From a virus, in the IMG/VR virus record IMGVR_UViG_3300033156_000312, positions 18,046-82,045 of that record: a DNA stretch of 64,000 nucleotides; one strand, written 5' to 3'. The notes beneath the pieces were generated by a model. That model was given only the letters and a program-made list of their open reading frames with translations, was not told where the DNA came from and did not search any database. Each line of letters opens with the position of its first letter. The stretch's first letter is position 1. Shown here piece after piece: positions 33,785 to 43,483 of the stretch. The position numbers were made by a program, and so were the translations under genes.

Positions 33785-36568
33785 TTACATAAATTTTCTT
33801 GTTTGGTCAGCAAAGCGTTTTTGGAATCTCTGGTCTTCTAATAGTTTTTGTTTGATTTGCTTTCCAATAGAATCTGCTATTTCTTCTGCTGTTTCACCTT
33901 CTGCTGTGAACGTCATATCACCGATACTAATTTCTATTCGTCTTTCTCGTGTTCTTTCTGCTTCTATCATTCCACGTCTTACACCTTCAGCAATATTTTC
34001 TGCTGTTAATTTTTCTGGAGGAATTAATGCTTGTGAAGGGAACAATTCAGAATATAACTCTCCCATTACTGCTCCACCTAACTCTCTGGCTCTACGTTTG
34101 CGTTGAACTTCTCTCCAATCTATTCTTGTCTCTTCCCATGTTTCTCCATATCCTCCAGTTACTATTGCTCGTTTGCTTCCTTCTTCAATTCCTTGTGCGG
34201 TAGCATCAGAAAACATTTGAGTAAAGATTTCTCTCATTCGTCCTTCCAATTCAGTAGTCCATTCTGTTCCCAAATCTTTAAAAGATTGTCTCCAAATTCT
34301 CATATGCTCTTCAACTTTACTTTTTGTTTCATCTGCACCTAATATGGGAGTTGCTTCTCCTCTATCAGCTCTCTTTAATTCACTTACAATATCTCTCCAT
34401 TGTTTTCTAAAATCTTCAAGAGCTGGAGGGATTCCTTCAGTCCAAACTTTCCAAAATTCGTTAGCAGTTTTTGGGAAGCTTTCATCGAATATTTCAATAT
34501 CAGGCAATCTCCACAAGGATTTGCGAATATCATTAACAGCTTCTTGACCTTTTTTAGAAAAATGACTAAAATATTGGTCAATCAAAGTTCTATCTTCTAT
34601 ATCTCTTCTATATCTTCCAGCCAATTGTTCTGGAGTTAATTTCATTAATTCCATTACTCTTCGTAGTTTATTTCGTTCATATTTATCAGCTTGTGCGAAA
34701 GATGTATATAAACCTCTAATGGCTTCTCTTTGTCGTTGTCTTATGTTAAGTTGTTCTAATTGAACTTGATTCATCATTTTAGCAACATTGACTAATTCTT
34801 TTTCTGTAATAACATGAGCTTGTGTAATTCTTAATACTTCAGCCCAATCTTGTTTTAAAACGGCAATTAGTAATTTTTGCTTGTTAACTTCTATTCCTTG
34901 ATTTTTTAAAGATTCAGTTACAGCATCAACATAATCGAGTAATTTTTGTTGAGATATTTGCATTTCATCATATCCCAATATCTCTAACTTGCGATAATTA
35001 ATTAAATCTTCTTGTAATTGTAATCGCATTTTAATAGCTTCATCAATTTCATATTCTGCATTCATCTGTGCTTCTAATTCTTTTAGTTCTTCTTCTCGCT
35101 GTTTCTCAAGTTCTTCTAATCTTGCTCTTCTTCTATCAAACCATTCTTCTCCAGCTTTAGCCCCTGCCCCAACAACAGTTTCTAATCCTTGTTTCTTTAA
35201 TTCATCTTGATAGCGTTTCATCATTTTTGGTAGTGCGGCAAATGGGAATAAAGATTCTATTATTTGCTCTCCTTTTGTTTTGGGAGTCATAGCTAATAGA
35301 CCTCTCCAAACCGCTTTAATTCCTTTGCCCACTTCTCCTAATTGTGCTCCTGCAATTGTGGCATTTAATGACATTCTTTCAAGCCATTTATTTACATCTT
35401 TTAAAGCTTCAACAAAATCATCTGTTCGAGTTATTCCGATAACAAAATCTTTAATTAACATGTTAAAATTATCTCTCATATTTTCTAATTGAACTTCAGG
35501 GGTATTATCTCGAATTTCTAATAACGCATCTGCCATCCCTTTTGAATTTTTCTGTAAATCTACTAAAGTTTCATTGAATCTTTCACCCATAGCAACCATG
35601 GCTCGAATTATACGTTTAGAACGTATATTAAATATTTTACTAAGTCTTTTTTCAATTTCTGGCGTTGTTTTACCCATTTTTCTAAAAGTATCTATTAATT
35701 CTTTTAAAATGTCGAACCAATCTAAAGCTCGTTTTGGGTCAAATGCTTTTCCTAATTCTTTTTCTACTGCTGGAAGTTTTTGTGCTAATTCATCTAAACT
35801 TCGCCCAAATAGACGACCAGACCTTCCACCTTTCAATAAAGCATCGTGAGATACTGCTAATACTGCAACTAATTCAGTCATACTAAGACCAAAAGCTTTT
35901 GCTTGCCCACCAACATTGGCGATAGCTTGAGCCAATTCATTCATTTCTATTTCATGGTCTGACCAAGCTCTTGCCAAAACATCGGCAATTTTTCTCATTT
36001 TCTCTTGTTTTGTGGTAACTCCTTCTATATTATCTCCTAATAGACGATACATAGCAGATACAGTTTTTGCAGTCATAGCTACATCACCATAAGTTCCTTT
36101 AGCTAATGTTACCGCAGGGATTGTTGCCATAATAGCATCTCTAAATGTCAGACCCGATGTGCCCATTCGATAGTAAGCTTCTATAACTTCTTTTGAAGTT
36201 CCTGCATGGGTTCTTGCAAATGTTTCGGCAAGTCCTCTCAATTCTTCCATAGCTCTTGCCATTCCTTCAGGTGCTCCTGATGTAACAGCAGAAGCTCTTG
36301 CTATCGCAGATTCTAACTCTACCCAATATCTCACTCCCTGACTTATAGTATTAAAGACCGCCATCATAGCTTGTCTAAATGCAAACCAAACAGGAACAAC
36401 TATAGCTACTCTTTTCAAAGCTTTGATAAATTGCCCTGTCATTCCTGTAGCTCTTTTAGTAGTTTTACCTGTCTTATCTATCTGTTTTTCTATACTTCTG
36501 ATTTGCGTCATAGCGACCTTGCCGCCTTTGACTGTTACCAGAAATGATATTAGATATTTTTTATCCAT
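33785..36568 (-). CDS. Tail tape measure protein
   Basis: A 927-aa protein. The N-terminal part has QIRSIEKQIDKTGKTTKRAT, a hydrophobic stretch (VAIVVPVWFAFRQAMMAVF) and the TP901-type core (SAIARASAVTSGAPEG, YYRMGTSGLTFRDAI, LAKGTYGDVAMTAKTVSAM). Long helical and coiled-coil regions follow. It fixes tail length and enters the cell at ejection. By the usual scaling of about 1.5 angstrom per residue, a tail near 140 nm is implied. It lies downstream of the chaperone-type genes, as expected. Confidence 0.9.
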   Translation of the reverse strand: MDKKYLISFLVTVKGGKVAMTQIRSIEKQIDKTGKTTKRATGMTGQFIKALKRVAIVVPVWFAFRQAMMAVFNTISQGVRYWVELESAIARASAVTSGAPEGMARAMEELRGLAETFARTHAGTSKEVIEAYYRMGTSGLTFRDAIMATIPAVTLAKGTYGDVAMTAKTVSAMYRLLGDNIEGVTTKQEKMRKIADVLARAWSDHEIEMNELAQAIANVGGQAKAFGLSMTELVAVLAVSHDALLKGGRSGRLFGRSLDELAQKLPAVEKELGKAFDPKRALDWFDILKELIDTFRKMGKTTPEIEKRLSKIFNIRSKRIIRAMVAMGERFNETLVDLQKNSKGMADALLEIRDNTPEVQLENMRDNFNMLIKDFVIGITRTDDFVEALKDVNKWLERMSLNATIAGAQLGEVGKGIKAVWRGLLAMTPKTKGEQIIESLFPFAALPKMMKRYQDELKKQGLETVVGAGAKAGEEWFDRRRARLEELEKQREEELKELEAQMNAEYEIDEAIKMRLQLQEDLINYRKLEILGYDEMQISQQKLLDYVDAVTESLKNQGIEVNKQKLLIAVLKQDWAEVLRITQAHVITEKELVNVAKMMNQVQLEQLNIRQRQREAIRGLYTSFAQADKYERNKLRRVMELMKLTPEQLAGRYRRDIEDRTLIDQYFSHFSKKGQEAVNDIRKSLWRLPDIEIFDESFPKTANEFWKVWTEGIPPALEDFRKQWRDIVSELKRADRGEATPILGADETKSKVEEHMRIWRQSFKDLGTEWTTELEGRMREIFTQMFSDATAQGIEEGSKRAIVTGGYGETWEETRIDWREVQRKRRARELGGAVMGELYSELFPSQALIPPEKLTAENIAEGVRRGMIEAERTRERRIEISIGDMTFTAEGETAEEIADSIGKQIKQKLLEDQRFQKRFADQTRKFM

Positions 36569-36571
36569 TTT

Positions 36572-36916
36572 TTAATGTTTCTCCTTAAAAATTACTGATG
36601 GCAAATTACCTGAAGTATCTCTTTGTCTCTTTTGTTGTTTTGAAGATTTGGGTTTCTCTTCCTCCTGCGATTTATATAATAGATATGCCTCTGTTCTCAT
36701 CTCGTCATCTATTACCTCTTGAGAAATATATGATTTTTTCATCTGTAAGTCATCATATAATACATTATATATCTGAAGCCATTTGAGAAATAATAATTGT
36801 AATCGAGAAAAGTCTATATTATTATAAAACAGATTAATATTACTCATTTCTTTGGCTCTACGATATAGAAATTGATACTGATATGATTTTGCCAACTTTC
36901 TTACAAATTTTTCCAT
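36572..36916 (-). CDS. Putative tail assembly protein
   Basis: A 114-aa helical protein directly upstream of the tape measure gene, where the second tail assembly chaperone normally lies. It has its own site (taggag) and is in the same frame as the gene before it, separated by TAA TAG. Normal initiation rather than frameshifting is therefore likely. The C-terminus is basic and polar. Confidence 0.6.
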   Translation of the reverse strand: MEKFVRKLAKSYQYQFLYRRAKEMSNINLFYNNIDFSRLQLLFLKWLQIYNVLYDDLQMKKSYISQEVIDDEMRTEAYLLYKSQEEEKPKSSKQQKRQRDTSGNLPSVIFKEKH

Positions 36917-36928
36917 ACTTAACTCCTA

Positions 36929-37561
36929 TTACAGAGTAGGAGCAAAAACTAAGTAATTGACATAATAAAAAGTTTTATTAATCAATTCAGAATCAGAAGA
37001 ATTTGCAAATTCTTTATAGCCTCTAAATACTTTCTCCCATTTATCTTCCCCGACTTTCTTTTCCAACACCAAATAAGCATAATAAGAATTAACTTCCAAA
37101 GTCAACTGGTCTTCTATAGAGTAACTAAGTAAATCTGTTTTCTCTATATTAATAGTCATTTGTTGCACTCGAAGCTCACTTATATCATTTTTTAACTTTT
37201 CAATATCTTTTTTATTGTTGGTCTTAGCCAATCTTATCTGAAGCTTCTCTATATCATCTTGCAATCTTATCATCTTCTGTTCCATTTCAGGAATGTCAAT
37301 ACCTTTTTTCTGATATTTTTCAACCCACTGTCTTCTGAAAAACATATCATCATCATCAACATATTTAGCATACGTTTTTCTTCTATGCTTCTCAATATCT
37401 AACTGTTCAGCGTAAGTAGGTTTTCTTACTCTATATACTTGCTCTTTGACTTTAAAAGCTATCTTATTATCTTTTAGTAATTGTTCTATTTCTTTGCCCT
37501 TTTCAAGCTCTGAAATAGTCTTAACCATCTCTTTATTAATTTCTTTCTTGTCCTTACCCAT
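36929..37561 (-). CDS. Putative tail assembly chaperone
   Basis: A 210-aa charged helical protein located between tail tube and tape measure, the place of tail assembly chaperones. YRVRKPTYAEQLDIEKHRRK at the front and a coiled coil (residues about 85-125) are visible. The ATG at 37561 is 6 bases after ggagg; a GTG lies one codon upstream. No classical slippery heptamer with an overlapping frame was found at its end. Confidence 0.62.
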   Translation of the reverse strand: MGKDKKEINKEMVKTISELEKGKEIEQLLKDNKIAFKVKEQVYRVRKPTYAEQLDIEKHRRKTYAKYVDDDDMFFRRQWVEKYQKKGIDIPEMEQKMIRLQDDIEKLQIRLAKTNNKKDIEKLKNDISELRVQQMTINIEKTDLLSYSIEDQLTLEVNSYYAYLVLEKKVGEDKWEKVFRGYKEFANSSDSELINKTFYYVNYLVFAPTL

Positions 37562-37605
37562 CACTTACCTCCTCTTTAGGATAAAAAATACCCGATTCAG
37601 ACAAA

Positions 37606-37830
37606 TTATTTCTGTCTTTCGGGCTTAATTCTAAATTCGACACGACCAATTTCTATAAGTTTCTTCGTAACTCTACTCTGTTCATATATAATTTCTTTAG
37701 CTAAGTCCTTATATAGCTTAGGGTTCAGAGCTTTATTCTTATCCAAAACCTCTATACGTTTACATAAAATTCCGACTAATACCTTTGCTTGGTCGTCTAT
37801 TAGTTTAAATAATCTCTCATACTTTTCCAT
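37606..37830 (-). CDS. Hypothetical tail-region protein
   Basis: A 74-aa helical basic protein between tail tube and chaperone genes. YKDLAKEIIYEQSRVTKKLI forms an amphipathic helix. The function is unknown. Confidence 0.55.
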   Translation of the reverse strand: MEKYERLFKLIDDQAKVLVGILCKRIEVLDKNKALNPKLYKDLAKEIIYEQSRVTKKLIEIGRVEFRIKPERQK

Positions 37831-37854
37831 TTCTTACCTCTTCTTACTCTAATA

Positions 37855-37907
37855 AGGGGCAGAGAAGCTCTCTAATGAATGTAGCTCAAAGAGAGCAATC
37901 TCTCCCC
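37855..37907 (-). terminator. Long imperfect hairpin after the tail tube gene
   Basis: On the minus strand ggggagaga-ttgctctct pairs with agagagctt-ctctgcccc across an 18-base loop, giving about 15 paired bases with small bulges. It starts 12 bases after the tail tube stop. No long T run follows, so it may cut transcription only partly, leaving more tube mRNA than downstream mRNA. Confidence 0.55.
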
Positions 37908-37919
37908 ATTAGATTAGTA

Positions 37920-39179
37920 TTATATACCGATTTTTGTTGAATCGGCAGATATTATCAAATTTTCACCTTCAAGAGTGTTATCCTGAGTAACATACTCATT
38001 AACACTTGCCCCGCCACGTAATTCAGTAGGCGATAAGCCAGCGGCTTTAAAACCATATTTAAATGAACTCTTGGTGTTATCATCAAAAATCTTAATTATC
38101 AAAGTTGCTTCATCAGTTAAATTCTCGACATCAATTATCCCGAAGTCGGGAGCTTCTCCTGCCAGCACTTCTTCGATAGTGAAATCCTCAAGAATTCTGC
38201 CTAACGTTACCGTTACGGTAGAATCAGTAATACCTCTTGCCACGACATCTTTATTTCCAATTTCTCTTATATCTTCTCTATCAAACGCAACGTCAAGAGT
38301 TACGCTTTGTAAACGATAGATATAATCAGAAGCACTTGGCTTACCTGACGCAGGTATATACAAGTAGATAGAAACACTATCTCCAATTATACCAGCGACA
38401 TCAGAATCGTTTAATGAGAATATCGTAGCAGGAGCCGTTCCAGATGTATAATAAATTTTATATACATCGCCGATTGCGGCCTCATGAACTGTCAACATTT
38501 TCAATGATGGTGTATATTCATACTCTTCACTTGAAGAACCTTCTGATAGCTCTTTACTGGAACCACTTCTAACTCGAACAACTCTCTGCATATACTTATC
38601 AGCAGTATTCGGGTCTTCAGCAGGTTCTCTTGTGCTAAGGTCTATCTCAACATCATTACCTGTAAGCAAATCGCCAGTTTCAACCTCTGCTCGGTGATAA
38701 ATGAAATACTTATTATCTCCTTGCAGAATTCTGGCTTGCTCTCCTACAAAGTCAAAACTTCTTTCAACGATTGCCTGTGGGTCTCCTATGGTAATTGAGA
38801 AGCCAGAGCATCTCAATGCAGGATACCATGCAGTGCCTTTAAATGTGCCATCATCATCAGTCAGATATGCACATATATCGAAGTAAGGAGTTTTAAAATC
38901 TGCCAGGTCAATTTCATCTTCACCAACAGCACCTTTTACATCACTATTGACTAACTTCTGCCAAAATTCAATATTTCCATACTCGTATTGGGTTAATGTA
39001 TACCCAATCGTCGGACTCTTTTTCAGATACCCTACAGCACCATCTCGCCCTATCTCCTCAACCTTCTCTCTATTGAGAGTGATTGTTGGGTCAATTGCTT
39101 GTGCTCTGTCAATCTCGGCATCAGCAACGTCGTCCAATATAGGGAAGATTCTCGGTCTGTAATATGAACTGTGGATCAT
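37920..39179 (-). CDS. Major tail tube protein
   Basis: A 419-aa beta-rich protein with a strong aaaggagga site and a hairpin after its stop, signs of high expression. YTLTQYEYGNIEFWQKLVNS, LRCSGFSITIGDP and LQSVTLDVAFDREDIREIG with a paired later segment (TVTVTLGRILEDFTIEEVLA) fit tube proteins with an inserted domain. Its position before the chaperone-type genes and tape measure supports this. It is longer than simple tube proteins (about 150-250 aa). Confidence 0.78.
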   Translation of the reverse strand: MIHSSYYRPRIFPILDDVADAEIDRAQAIDPTITLNREKVEEIGRDGAVGYLKKSPTIGYTLTQYEYGNIEFWQKLVNSDVKGAVGEDEIDLADFKTPYFDICAYLTDDDGTFKGTAWYPALRCSGFSITIGDPQAIVERSFDFVGEQARILQGDNKYFIYHRAEVETGDLLTGNDVEIDLSTREPAEDPNTADKYMQRVVRVRSGSSKELSEGSSSEEYEYTPSLKMLTVHEAAIGDVYKIYYTSGTAPATIFSLNDSDVAGIIGDSVSIYLYIPASGKPSASDYIYRLQSVTLDVAFDREDIREIGNKDVVARGITDSTVTVTLGRILEDFTIEEVLAGEAPDFGIIDVENLTDEATLIIKIFDDNTKSSFKYGFKAAGLSPTELRGGASVNEYVTQDNTLEGENLIISADSTKIGI

Positions 39180-39215
39180 TGTGTCCTCCTTTGACTATTT
39201 TTCCGACATTATCTT

Positions 39216-39500
39216 TTAATCATTTTTATGACGCTCCTCACAAATTGCATCTCTTTTAATTATCGCTTTTTCTATTTTTCCTAATCTTCTATAAACCTTT
39301 TTCATCTCTTCATAAAGTTTGTCTTTAGATTCATTACTTTCTTTTTGTAATATTTTTACATCTTCTATAACATGTTTTAAGTCATTTTCTCTTATTTTAG
39401 TTGACACTATCTTGCCCACTATAAAATTAAAAACACTGAAGAAAAATGATACTACTGCTATTATAAAGCCCCAAAATCGCCAATCTTTTAGAATTTCCAT
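39216..39500 (-). CDS. Membrane-anchored coiled-coil protein, possible holin-type
   Basis: A 94-aa protein. One membrane span (residues about 9-30, FWGFIIAVVSFFFSVFNFIV) is followed by a coiled coil and an ending AICEERHKND. This plan recurs in small phage membrane proteins placed near tail genes, some annotated as holin-like. The function here is not proven. Confidence 0.6.
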   Translation of the reverse strand: MEILKDWRFWGFIIAVVSFFFSVFNFIVGKIVSTKIRENDLKHVIEDVKILQKESNESKDKLYEEMKKVYRRLGKIEKAIIKRDAICEERHKND

Positions 39501-39501
39501 G

Positions 39502-39981
39502 TTATACTTCTATCCTCCCAAGACTACAGGTTAAAGTAAGAAGATGGCGGTATCGGTCATGAACATCGAGCTTACTTTTCTCAATATCGAAATCTATTGG
39601 AGTATCATCTATATTTGTTATTCTAATTCTTCCATTCGCCACTTTGCTCGTAATTTGTCCATTTGTTATCGTATAATCATAATAAGTGCATCCACTCTTT
39701 AATTTTTCTATCAAAAAATCTTTTAAATCCAATCTTTGTCCATCACTTTTCGCAAATATATCTATTAATACTGACGGTGTTCTTACTGTAGAATTCCCAC
39801 CGATTTCCGCTGGGTCATGAGATGTGATTCCACATCTTATACAAATAACAGGTAAATCTATATTATAAACTCTTGAAAATGTTTTCTCTATATTGACATC
39901 ACTCCAAGACCCAATTAATTCGCTTTCAAGATATTGTATAATACTGGCTTCGATATTCCGAGATATTCTATATACTCCCAT
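39502..39981 (-). CDS. Putative tail terminator protein
   Basis: A 159-aa alpha/beta protein. SIIQYLESELIGSW, VICIRCGIT and VLIDIFAKSDGQRLDLKDFL match the plan of tail-terminator or completion proteins at the tail-neck joint. It lies between the gp10-like neck gene and the tail tube gene, as those genes do. It shares one base with the upstream gene. Confidence 0.65.
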   Translation of the reverse strand: MGVYRISRNIEASIIQYLESELIGSWSDVNIEKTFSRVYNIDLPVICIRCGITSHDPAEIGGNSTVRTPSVLIDIFAKSDGQRLDLKDFLIEKLKSGCTYYDYTITNGQITSKVANGRIRITNIDDTPIDFDIEKSKLDVHDRYRHLLTLTCSLGRIEV

Positions 39982-40535
39982 TATTGTCCTCTTTTTAGTG
40001 CCTGTAAAATTTTAGTGAGTTCCAATTCCATTTTTACTTGACTCGCTTGTATATAGTTAATTGGTCTAATTGGATGAGTAGGCCATATTCCACTTCCTGC
40101 TCCAGATTGATAATCAAAATGTTCTCTTCCTTTGCCAGCATATTCAGCTTTTGGTCTTCCGTCTCCACCTCTAAAATAGCCAGGAACGAATCCGCCACGA
40201 GCTGGGATATATGGGCTTCCACTTACTGTTTTGCCGGAATTCACAACATACCAATATGGGGCTCTTGTATTTAATCTGTCCAAACTACCAATTCCCCAAA
40301 ATATTCTTCCCAATCCTGCACCAGCTTCTTTTACAAAATCAACGGATTTTGCTAAATTACCACTCCCACCTTCTCTTTTTCTATTAGCATTTATATATGA
40401 TTTCATATATCGTAATGTTCTATAGCCTAACACTAAAGCTCGCTCTTGAAATTTGAACCAATCTTTTTGAACAGTTTCATCCCAGAGTTTCTTAGTCTTG
40501 AATCTGGGAGTTACTTTCATTTTAAATTCTGGCAT
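39981..40535 (-). CDS. Neck/tail-completion protein, HK97 gp10-like
   Basis: A 184-aa basic protein. A helical N-terminus is followed by APYWYVVNSGKTVSGSPYIP and a Gly-rich stretch, then HPIRPINYIQAS. In HK97 gp10-type proteins the segment ending in RP.P....A is typical. Gene order (connector, gp10-like, terminator, tube) agrees. Confidence 0.68.
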   Translation of the reverse strand: MPEFKMKVTPRFKTKKLWDETVQKDWFKFQERALVLGYRTLRYMKSYINANRKREGGSGNLAKSVDFVKEAGAGLGRIFWGIGSLDRLNTRAPYWYVVNSGKTVSGSPYIPARGGFVPGYFRGGDGRPKAEYAGKGREHFDYQSGAGSGIWPTHPIRPINYIQASQVKMELELTKILQALKRGQ

Positions 40536-40725
40536 TTTCTATCTCCAATCCTAATTTCAAAAACCCTAATTTTATTTGTGCTTTTTTATTACATTCTTCG
40601 TTGGAACAAATTATCAAAAATCTATTACTTTTATTTGCTATGCAGTAAGTAGTAGCTTGAGCCTTGCAAAAGAAACACTTATGTCGCTTAAAATAAGATT
40701 TATACTTCCTTTTTGATATAGACAT
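40522..40725 (-). CDS. Small Cys-rich protein
   Basis: A 67-aa protein with CFFCKAQ, YCIANK and CSNEECNKKA, enough cysteines for one zinc site. The N-terminus is very basic. It overlaps both neighbouring neck genes. The function is unknown. Confidence 0.55.
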   Translation of the reverse strand: MSISKRKYKSYFKRHKCFFCKAQATTYCIANKSNRFLIICSNEECNKKAQIKLGFLKLGLEIENARI

Positions 40726-41053
40726 AACAACGAAGATAATTTCCTTCCTCTCTTATCTGCATACGTCCTGAAACTTTCCATCCATAAAAAATTTCTCCAT
40801 CTATCAAAATTTTATAAGAAGCTTCAATGAGAGAGCGATGTTTTTTTTCGATAATTATCTCTTTTGCTTTAGTTACACTAATTCCTATCATTTTCCATTG
40901 AGCTTGTGTTGCAGTTAAATCAGAAACAATTGCTCTTATCGGAAGAGGATTTAATTCGCTATAGTCAACATTTTTCTCGAAAGGGTCTTGAATTTCCTCT
41001 TGTGCCATTATAATCCCAATTGATTGTGCTTGTTCCTGAAATAATTTATCCAT
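40700..41053 (-). CDS. Putative head-tail connector protein
   Basis: A 117-aa beta-rich protein just before the gp10-like gene. LPIRAIVSDLTATQAQWKMI and ILIDGEIFYGWKVSGRMQIR suggest a small barrel like head-closure proteins. This rests on gene order and fold impression. Confidence 0.55.
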   Translation of the reverse strand: MDKLFQEQAQSIGIIMAQEEIQDPFEKNVDYSELNPLPIRAIVSDLTATQAQWKMIGISVTKAKEIIIEKKHRSLIEASYKILIDGEIFYGWKVSGRMQIREEGNYLRCYVYIKKEV

Positions 41054-41056
41054 AAT

Positions 41057-43477
41057 TTAGTCCCAAAGTTCCGCCACACCGTGTAGCTTGAGTTTTTTAT
41101 TGTTAAATGTTTGCATTTTCCATTTCATATTAGTGCCACTAATACCTGTTGTTTCAAATTCTTTTATACCACTTAATACACGTTTATTATTATCGTAATC
41201 GCCTTCATCTGTCAAAGTAACTTGTTCCCAAGTAGTTCCTCCATCTTTACTTACATAAGCTTTTAGGTCTGTATTAATTGTAATTGTGTCAATATCTTCT
41301 TCAAATAACACCAATCGTGCAGTATCTGGTTCTGTATCAGCAGTAAATGATTCTGAAATTAAAATCATATTAGAAGGGTCAGATTCAGCGTATATATTAT
41401 CTATATAGAAAGTATTAGTAGCATCTGCGTTAGTTACTTTAATTTTTATCCAGTCTATATCATCTTTATTAGCGTCTGAAATAGCTGATATATCCCAAGT
41501 TTTAGTTTCCCAAGTATTAGCTGAACTTACTGCTATATTATAAGTAGAAGTAGTTCCTCCACTATCGTGTATTTGTAATTGTAAATTAGTCCCTGTTCTT
41601 GAAGCGTATATATCAAATTTTATTCTGTCATATGAAGATAAATCTTTATAACTCCCAGTGCTATATTCGTGAGTAAGTGTTTCATTTAAAGAATCAGTAG
41701 CATCTGCAACTATTTTGAGAGAATATGAGCCTTGTTGTTTTATTGTTGATTCTGAATATGACTGAAGTCCACCTTCTCCATAAGCTTGTGTTGGAACTGT
41801 TATAGTATCTGTATTACCAGTAGAAGGAGAAGCATTAAAGATATTAGAATGTTGTATTCTTATTTCATCCATATAGCCATTAAAATAATAGTATCCTGGA
41901 ATTCCCCCTATAAATAATTCATCCGCAATTGTCAATGTTGAATTATCTTGAACATAGTTTACTTGATTACCGTCTTTGTATATAGCATATTCATTACCTA
42001 CTTTACAAAGGGCTATATGATGCCAATTAGTATCTGTTATTTCTCCTCCATAACCTGTATTAATTATATCATCACTATCACGTAAACGAAATCTTATCCC
42101 ACTTCCATCAGCATGATTAAATTGCCAAAAAGAAGTTCCATCTCCTTGTTGTATATAAATCTCAGTTCCAGCATGGTCAGTATGTTTTACCCAAAAATCT
42201 ATAGTCCAATCATCTGAATTTGAATCGCATATATCCCAATCTGCACTATCCGAAAAAGACATATAATCAGAATCACCATCAAATTTGTAAGATGCTGTGC
42301 CCCATTTTTTATTAGCAGTATCTAATTGCATAGTTCCATGAAATGTAGGAATATGATAATTTCCACTTCCACCGTCCCCAGAAACATCTTGTGTATTCAT
42401 ATGCAATAATAATTTCGTATTAGAATCTGAACTATGTTCTGTTGTTGGAACTGTTATAGTATCTGTATTACCAGTAGAAGGAGAAGCATTAAAGATATTA
42501 GAATGTTGTATTCTTATTTCATCCATATAGCCATCGAAAAAGTAAGAATAGCCTGAAGCTAAATTCCCTATTAATAAATCTCCAGCAAAAGTATCTATAT
42601 CACTATCATTAAGATACCCTCCTTGTGTCCCATCAAGATAAATTCCGTAATCGTTTCCCACTTTACAAAGGGCTATATGATGCCAATTAGTATCTGTTAT
42701 TGTCGAACCATTAAAATCAACAATCCAAACGTTTGCTGAACGTATCGCAAATCTTAATCCAGCAGTATCGCTGTGAGTTAAAATCCATCTATTCTCAACA
42801 TCTTCAAACTGTGCCATGTAATATTGCAATCCAGTAATATTATTATGTTTTACCCAGAAATCTATAGTAAAATTAGTGGAAATATCCCAATCAGCACTAT
42901 CAGGTATAGATAAATAATCACTATCACCATCAAAGTAACAAGAAGAAGAACCCCACTTTTTATTGTCTGTTTTCAATTGTGCCGTTTCGTTTTGAGTTAC
43001 TACATGTCCTGTATTTCCAGAATCTATAATTTCTTTTCCACCATCTTGACCATCTCCATGAAGAAGTAATTTTGTATCAGAATCTAAACCGCCAACTACA
43101 GAAGTTTCCCAATTTGCTTGTGCCGAAGCGTCAGAGGAATATTCGCAATAATCTATTTCTAAATCTGCTATAGAAGAAGGTTCATAATAATCATCAGTAG
43201 AATTATAAGTTTGCCCTGAACTTCCACCTGTTCCAGTATCTACACCACTCTCATCAGTAAATACATCTCTAATACCGTCTATCATTTCATGTTTTGTAAA
43301 TGAATTTTGAACAGCTATATCAAAGGCATTAAGCATAGTATTTAATTCTATTCTATCCGCTATTTTAGCTTTGTTATTCTCTATTTTTAGAGTAAAATCA
43401 TCTATTTTATCTGCCAGATAACCTGGAGATGTATCACTTGAATTAGCTTGAAATTTATTACTTTCATGTTTTGGCAT
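41057..43477 (-). CDS. Adhesin with two tandem LamG-like domains
   Basis: An 806-aa fibre or decoration protein. Two concanavalin/LamG-like sandwiches lie in tandem. Each has SDYLSIPDSADWDI or a similar strand, TIDFWVKH, TDTNWHHIALCKVGN and GYMDEIRIQHSNIFNASPST. The second units are almost identical in DNA over 92 bases. A third beta domain (NLQLQIHDSGGTTSTYNIAV) resembles a carbohydrate-binding module. It probably binds glycans on the host. It lies between fibre genes and the neck genes. Confidence 0.8.
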   Translation of the reverse strand: MPKHESNKFQANSSDTSPGYLADKIDDFTLKIENNKAKIADRIELNTMLNAFDIAVQNSFTKHEMIDGIRDVFTDESGVDTGTGGSSGQTYNSTDDYYEPSSIADLEIDYCEYSSDASAQANWETSVVGGLDSDTKLLLHGDGQDGGKEIIDSGNTGHVVTQNETAQLKTDNKKWGSSSCYFDGDSDYLSIPDSADWDISTNFTIDFWVKHNNITGLQYYMAQFEDVENRWILTHSDTAGLRFAIRSANVWIVDFNGSTITDTNWHHIALCKVGNDYGIYLDGTQGGYLNDSDIDTFAGDLLIGNLASGYSYFFDGYMDEIRIQHSNIFNASPSTGNTDTITVPTTEHSSDSNTKLLLHMNTQDVSGDGGSGNYHIPTFHGTMQLDTANKKWGTASYKFDGDSDYMSFSDSADWDICDSNSDDWTIDFWVKHTDHAGTEIYIQQGDGTSFWQFNHADGSGIRFRLRDSDDIINTGYGGEITDTNWHHIALCKVGNEYAIYKDGNQVNYVQDNSTLTIADELFIGGIPGYYYFNGYMDEIRIQHSNIFNASPSTGNTDTITVPTQAYGEGGLQSYSESTIKQQGSYSLKIVADATDSLNETLTHEYSTGSYKDLSSYDRIKFDIYASRTGTNLQLQIHDSGGTTSTYNIAVSSANTWETKTWDISAISDANKDDIDWIKIKVTNADATNTFYIDNIYAESDPSNMILISESFTADTEPDTARLVLFEEDIDTITINTDLKAYVSKDGGTTWEQVTLTDEGDYDNNKRVLSGIKEFETTGISGTNMKWKMQTFNNKKLKLHGVAELWD
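41789..41880 (-). repeat. 92-base direct repeat, downstream copy
   Basis: Identical over 92 bases to 42443-42534. It encodes the end of the second LamG-like domain (GYMDEIRIQHSNIF and following linker). Perfect DNA identity, not only protein similarity, points to a recent duplication or gene conversion. Confidence 0.9.
42443..42534 (-). repeat. 92-base direct repeat, upstream copy
   Basis: Perfect copy of 41789-41880, 654 bases away. It encodes the end of the first LamG-like domain. A further matching block of about 40 bases occurs at 42001 and 42661. Confidence 0.9.
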
Positions 43478-43483
43478 AATTTA

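Noticed and set aside
33705-35849. Plus-strand open frames within the tape measure and distal tail genes
   Set aside because: They run antisense to well-supported virion genes and have no plausible start sites or motifs.
36572-37561. Programmed frameshift or read-through in the tail chaperone pair
   Set aside because: The two genes are in the same frame but divided by TAA TAG with a separate ribosome site, and no slippery heptamer with an overlapping frame was found.
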